DNA of 64,000 nt from Tritrichomonas foetus. Lineage: Eukaryota; Parabasalia; Tritrichomonadida; Tritrichomonadidae. The DNA is taken from the NCBI GenBank assembly GCA_001839685.1, contig MLAK01000566.1, positions 41,144 to 105,143 on the forward strand, read 5' to 3'. Both the position numbers and the translations under genes were made by a program. Each line of letters opens with the position of its first letter. The first letter of the stretch is position 1. Under the pieces are notes generated by a model. It worked only from the letters and a program-made list of their open reading frames with translations. It was not told where the DNA came from and did no database searches. Below, in pieces: positions 59,297 through 64,000 of this stretch.

Positions 59297-60238
59297 ATGA
59301 AATCAAAAAAAGTTTTACATCATCAACTATATATTCAAGTAAAAGAGGCAAGAACACTTCTTCCCGCTGATGTCAATGGATGGTCTGACCCATTTTGTAT
59401 AGTCTCTCTTGGCACAAAAAGATTTAAAAAAATACATCGAACCAAATATATCAATCGTACACTTAATCCAAGATGGAATGAATCATTTAATCTTCCATAT
59501 GATGCCGAAAAAGATCGTTATGAAAGCATTTTAAGATTCAAAGTTTTTGATCATGATACAATGACTGCCAATGATGAATTGGGCTTTGTAGAAATCCCAC
59601 TTGCTCCCTTAAATGATAATAAGTGGGTTGAGCAATGGTATAAATTAAAAAATGTTGATAGCAAAGGAAATCATTTGCGTTGTAGAGGATATATCCGTAT
59701 CAAATTGCAAATTGTTGAACAAGGGCAGATGTCATTTTTGGATAGTGATATGTCAGATCAAACAAATATTCATGAAACTCGAAATGACATTTTCACCAAA
59801 GAACAAGAAAGAATTCATAGAATTAATAAACAGCATGAGATAATGAATGCTCAAGCAAATGATCAATTGCAGCAAAGTATAAGATTTCACAATGATGTTA
59901 GAACACATGCTAAACATAGGCATGCTCAAAGAGCCGAAAATCCAGACATTCCAGAAGTAGAAAATGAGCCCGAAATAAATGCACCCCTTAACCCTCAGTA
60001 TGACTATATTCCACCTAATCAAGGAATGCAACCAGGTATAATTCCACCGGCAAATTACAACCCTAATAATCAGCAATATCCAAATCAACAATATGGATAT
60101 CCACAGCAACAACCTTATCCCCAACAATATCAACAATATCCAGGGCAAACTTATCCCCAACAGCCATACCAAGAACCCAATCAAGCCAATGATCAAAACT
60201 TTCAAAAACAAGATTATCAATATCCCCCACCTAGCTAA
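59297..60238 (+). CDS. C2-domain protein with Pro/Gln/Tyr-rich tail
   Basis: Residues 8-140 form a C2 domain (LYIQVKEARTLLPADVNGWS, DPFCIVSLG, RTLNPRWNESF). The calcium-ligand positions are present: D25 and D31 in loop 1, and D85, D87 and D93 in loop 3 (FDHDTMTAND). It is therefore likely a Ca2+-dependent membrane-binding protein. A polar helical linker (about 165-230) leads to a tail of PNQQYP/PQQYQQYP-type repeats from about 235. Similar C2 plus PQY-rich proteins occur in trichomonads and other protists, probably in membrane traffic or cytoskeleton contacts. No membrane helix is seen. Confidence 0.88.
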   Translation: MKSKKVLHHQLYIQVKEARTLLPADVNGWSDPFCIVSLGTKRFKKIHRTKYINRTLNPRWNESFNLPYDAEKDRYESILRFKVFDHDTMTANDELGFVEIPLAPLNDNKWVEQWYKLKNVDSKGNHLRCRGYIRIKLQIVEQGQMSFLDSDMSDQTNIHETRNDIFTKEQERIHRINKQHEIMNAQANDQLQQSIRFHNDVRTHAKHRHAQRAENPDIPEVENEPEINAPLNPQYDYIPPNQGMQPGIIPPANYNPNNQQYPNQQYGYPQQQPYPQQYQQYPGQTYPQQPYQEPNQANDQNFQKQDYQYPPPS

Positions 60239-60510
60239 TGCAGTCTAAAGATTTGTTTGTAGAAACAAATAATTTCTGAATCTAAAATAACTTTAAATTT
60301 CATTTATTTGAAAAAATATCTTTATCGCTTTTATTTTATTATTCCATTTTCGGTGGAATCATTTTTTCTCTTGGACAATGAATGGATTGTATTGTTCGAA
60401 AAAATTGATGAAGAAAATCTGCCACTTCATTCATCTTTAATTCAATGAACAAATCGGAATTATTTCAATCAAACTAAAAACGGGAAATGAAATGAATATT
60501 CAAAAAATAC

Positions 60511-61963
60511 ATGACTGTGAAAAATGAAGATATACTCAATCATGTTTTTCAAGATGATGTTCAGTTTTTAATAATGAATTATCAGAGTAATACTTTAAAA
60601 CTTGATATTGAAATTTCTGGATCAACAAAAAATATGCCCAAATATTTGCATCAAGGTGCGCCATTAGTTAATGTTGCAGCATTTTGTGGTGCACTTAAAT
60701 GCACACATTTTTTGTTATCATCTGGTGCCAAAATTCCAACAAACTCAAGCAAACCATTATTATCAGAATGTGGAGCTGCCTCTGGACTATTCCCAATGAT
60801 TCAGCTACTACAATCTTTTAATATCGATATGACACCAGGACTATTTACTGCAATTGAATTATGGAAAAATGATTTATTCATGTGGATGGAAACTAATATT
60901 AATAATAATCTTTTTGCAACAAGTCGTTTTAATAAGAGAACATATATACATTATGCTGTACTTTCTGGAAATATGCAAGCCTTTTCTTATTTCGTGAATA
61001 CTCACAAAATGGATCCTAATTGCATAGATTCCGAAGGGAAAACGCCTTTTTTCATTGCAGTGGAAATGAAAAAAGTAGATATTGTTCAATCGTTATTTCC
61101 TTATCCAACTATTAATGTGAACAAACAAGACAATTCATTAAATACACCATTGCATGCTGCTATTAAAAACAATGATATTCAAATGGTAAAATTATTGATT
61201 AGTAATCAAAATATCAATCTTGATTCGTTTAATAATAATCATCAAACACCACTTTTATTGGCACTTGAAAGTAAGAAAATGGAGCTTGCACAGGAAATTT
61301 TAAATACCAAAAGAATTTATCCAAATTATCCAAATAAAACAGGACAGGTTGCTTTACATATTGCTGCAAAAAATAACTATTGTGATCTTATACCACTTTT
61401 ACTGAGTTATCAAAATATTGATATTAATAGAAGAGATTCTTCAGGAGTTTAATTTATCATTTCATTCAACGCCACTTCATGAAGCAGTTTTAGGCCAATC
61501 AGATCAAACCATCTCATTTCTCATGCAATATAAAAAACTTTTAAAAGTGAATAGAATTGATCGAAATGGTGAGACGCCTCTTTATGTAGCATGCTCAAAA
61601 GGATACATAAAATGTATAACAATATTATTAGGGGCACCATATATTGATGTGAACAAGCAGAAATTTGATGGGAAAACACCACTATTTGCTGCTGCCGAAA
61701 ATGGAAAAGAAAATGCTATAAAAGTATTATTATCACATCGATCTATTAGTATGATAATACAAGATATAAATCTTTGTACCTCTGTACACATTGCTGCTCA
61801 AAAAGGAAATGAAAATGTAATTCGTGCTCTTTTAATCAATCAAACATTTGATCCAAATATAAGAGATATTAAAGGTGTTCTTTTTATGTTTTATCGATCT
61901 GTTTTTGAGTCAACAACAAATCCAAAAACAGTAAGTCTTCTACATTCACTTTTGGGTGTTTGA
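60511..61963 (+). CDS. Ankyrin-repeat protein interrupted by a 22-bp insert
   Basis: The first frame (60511-61452, 313 residues) starts MTVKNEDILNHVFQDD and contains regular ankyrin repeats from about residue 145 (NTPLHAAIKNNDIQMVKLL, VALHIAAKNNYCDLIPLLL). It stops directly after one complete 33-residue repeat. The next repeat (TPLHEAVLGQSDQTISFLM) begins after 22 extra bases (61447-61468) in another frame and continues to 61963. Without these 22 bases the repeats would be in exact 33-codon register. Either the insert is spliced out, or the gene is a pseudogene, or the assembly has an error. Confidence 0.75.
61447..61468 (+). other. 22-bp frame-breaking insert between ankyrin repeats
   Basis: The insert starts GTTTAA and ends CATTCA and lies exactly at a repeat boundary (after the Gly at position 33). 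It contains an in-frame TAA. It does not end in AG, so a canonical intron is not obvious. Confidence 0.5.
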
Positions 61964-62339
61964 ATAAATCATTATTATACTTTTTTCTCTGTAAATTATA
62001 AATTATTCTCTGTCACTCACTCATTTACCTCATGAAAACAAAAAAGTAAATGGATTCAATATTTATATTTATTTTTTTCGCGAAGTTTTTCTTGATTCAA
62101 TTCTCTTTTTACTATTATACAATTCATAATGCCGATCATAGAATGAAAGAAATCAAAAAGTGTGAAATTCTAAAAATAATACAATTCTAAGAAGTGGATA
62201 AAATCCTATTTATTCATTGAAATGTTAGAAAATCTAATGTTACCAGGTTTATAGAGAAATAGATTTCCCTCGCCATTACCACCTTGAAAAAGATGACTAG
62301 CAAGTTTGGTCAACTCTAAAGGTGAATTTGAGTTTCTGG
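61964..62339. other. Intergenic DNA with a short minus-strand frame
   Basis: Mostly AT-rich. A 56-codon ATG frame on the minus strand (62376-62206) reads ..LFQGGNGEGNLFLYKPGNI.. and may be a small gene or a surface-protein fragment; it overlaps the pseudogene that follows. Confidence 0.35.
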
Positions 62340-62376
62340 GTTCAGTTTTAGCAGAGGTATAGAAAACGAAGGTCAT
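62206..62376 (-). CDS. Short frame, 56 residues, doubtful
   Basis: An ATG-started frame (MTFVFYTSAKTEP) with a Gly-rich, beta-prone end (GGNGEGNLFLYKPGNIRFSN). The composition is protein-like and unlike the AT-rich background, but it is short and overlaps the start of a plus-strand pseudogene. It could be a fragment of another surface protein. Confidence 0.25.
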   Translation of the reverse strand: MTFVFYTSAKTEPRNSNSPLELTKLASHLFQGGNGEGNLFLYKPGNIRFSNISMNK

Positions 62377-63679
62377 CTAATTACTAATGAAAATCTGAAT
62401 ATTTATTTTGATAACTTCCAAGAAAATGATTTCAAAATGAATAGGTTAATAATTTCCCCAGAAAACCCTAAATCATTATGAATCATAGAAATATTAACTA
62501 TATAAGAAAAGAAAACTGAAAATACTGATTGATCAGTAAATGCGATTTTTGAAAATGGATTTAGTGGAACAAGACTAATTTTGATTGATGAACAAGGTAA
62601 TTTTGAGGAATCATTAAAATTTGGAGATGAAATATCGTCAAAAGTAATAATTAGATTTTCAATATCCCTCAACAAAATGAAATTTCCAGTGAGCTTAAAT
62701 TTACATCATTGAATGCAGAAATTCATTATACTGGAAGTGATATCAAAATACATTTTAGAACTCGAAACAACAATTGAAAATGAATATTCAATTATTAACT
62801 TTAAAGATTCATTCAAAATGACCAGTGATGCTAATAAACAAATAAAAATTAAATTTGAATTCATGAAAACACAAATTCAGCGTCATTTTCGTGGATTTCT
62901 TTTATTTGATACAAATAAAGAACAAGTTAAATATGACAAAAGATAAAGAATTGTTTTAGAATCCAAAAATCAATGACGAACAAATCCATAGACACGTTGT
63001 TATCGATAAAGACACATATCTTCGATCAATTGAAGAAATACAATTCAGTTCTAATCTCTCTAAAACCTCAAAAATCGAGAAAATTTCTTTCATTTTAAAT
63101 GAATATCTTCCATTAATCATTGCTCAACAAACAACAATAGATAGAGTTGATGTAGAATCTCTTACTTTCACTAATGATGCAGCAAAGTGATCAGTTTGTC
63201 GCATTCTTAACGAACATCGATCGATTTTGTAAAGGCGAATTCTAAAATAGTCCTCATTGGAGATTCACATTTAACAATAGAACTCCTTTCTCTAATTGGT
63301 AATGAAATTCAAATGCTTTTGAATCTCAACAATTTTCCAACATTTGCTGTACCTAATAAATTGGAGGGTACATCGATTCTTATAATTTAATTTAATAGAA
63401 AGCCAGAAATTGATCGTATTTTTTACAACATTTACCAACGTATTTTGTTAATACAGAAACTTGACAATAGAGCCAACTCTATTCTCTTCAAATCTCAACC
63501 AAGAGAATAAGACCAGAGAATCCATTCCACCTGGCGTCATTACTGGTATAGCTATTGCTTTATTTGTTGTTGCTGCAATTGTAACAGGATTTGTGGTCTA
63601 CTTTTTCACAAGAATGAAGTATGAAATACTAAAATCTGAATCATCAACCGATTCTGTGGGAAGCAGCGTAAAAACATGA
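62340..63679 (+). pseudogene. Broken single-pass surface membrane protein gene
   Basis: Protein-like stretches follow in changing frames on the plus strand: ENEGHLITNENLNIYFDN (from 62340), GTRLILIDEQGNFEES (from about 62560), EIHYTGSDIKIHFRTRNNN (about 62717), a Lys-rich stretch to 62946, then HVVIDKDTYLRSIEEIQF (about 62990-63190) and VLIGDSHLTIELLSLIGNEI (about 63254-63390). The last piece (63461-63679) has a clear membrane helix (GVITGIAIALFVVAAIVTGF) with a short Ser/Thr tail. At least five frame changes or stops separate the pieces. The layout fits large beta-rich trichomonad surface proteins. The exact family is not assigned. Confidence 0.65.
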
Positions 63680-64000
63680 ATAATTCGAGAGTATGTTTTA
63701 TGTTCATCTAAAATTTTCTTTTAAAGACAATTTTGTGATTAAATAAATATTTAATGTTCGGCACTTAACACAACTAAGTTATTGAAATAAATAGATTCTA
63801 AATAACATTGAAGAATAGCTCATACATCAAAAAACAATTCTTAACGCGAAATATCCAATTGCCTCTTATTTTATAAATCCTTTTTTTGAATTGTTAAATA
63901 GCCACTCTGATAGAAAATCCTTCACCGTTGAAGTTCAAAATATATTATGTTTGAGTCATTACGACCCCTTAAAAATTTTTCATCACTGACACCATCAATT
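63680..64000. other. AT-rich DNA to window end
   Basis: No gene is recognised in the final 320 bp. Confidence 0.5.

Overview
The window looks like nuclear DNA of a parabasalid protist, most likely Tritrichomonas foetus or a close relative. It is very AT-rich and most genes are long single open frames, some 0.8-6.5 kb. Several start codons lie a few bases after a TCA-pyrimidine-(T/A) element like the trichomonad initiator. Several stop codons overlap or just precede a UAAA, as described for trichomonad polyadenylation. The gene families also fit: ankyrin proteins with a trichomonad-type N-terminal domain, an M60/enhancin-type surface metallopeptidase, Myb-like and Armadillo/HEAT proteins, and single-pass surface proteins. 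The species call is inference; no rRNA or other marker gene is present.

Left part (1-26 kb), mostly housekeeping: an exportin-like karyopherin (-), a 2187-residue Furry/Mor2/Tao3-like protein (+), two acidic or coiled-coil proteins (-) separated by a 20-bp minisatellite, a single-pass surface protein (+), a small membrane protein (-), a class III PI3-kinase (Vps34 type, +), an Armadillo-like protein (+), a Dbp2/DDX5-type DEAD-box helicase with a GGYG tail (+), a Myb/SANT protein (+), a 66-residue protein (-) and an unrecognised 575-residue protein (+).

Middle part (27-39 kb), accessory: an ankyrin gene on the minus strand whose N-terminal domain is one open frame but whose nine ankyrin repeats are each separated by a 57-62 bp non-coding spacer at the same point in the repeat; an M60-like surface metallopeptidase; and gene-poor DNA on both sides with decayed open frames, a possible small inverted-repeat element and all the ambiguous bases of the window.

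Right part (39-61 kb), mostly housekeeping again: a DZIP1-like zinc-finger protein (-), a 1014-residue coiled-coil protein (+), an Armadillo-like protein (-), a VAP-like MSP-domain tail-anchored protein (+), two RRM proteins (-, +), ribosomal protein eL30 (+), an importin-like HEAT protein (+), a 1520-residue disordered Lys/Ser/Asn-rich protein (+) and a C2-domain protein (+). The last 3.5 kb hold a second ankyrin gene, interrupted by a 22-bp frame-breaking insert between two repeats, and a multiply broken surface-protein pseudogene.

No operon logic is evident. Genes lie on both strands, often divergent over 50-500 bp, as expected for monocistronic transcription. The strongest candidates for something undescribed are the spacer-interrupted ankyrin array and three intergenic stretches that could fold as structured RNAs.
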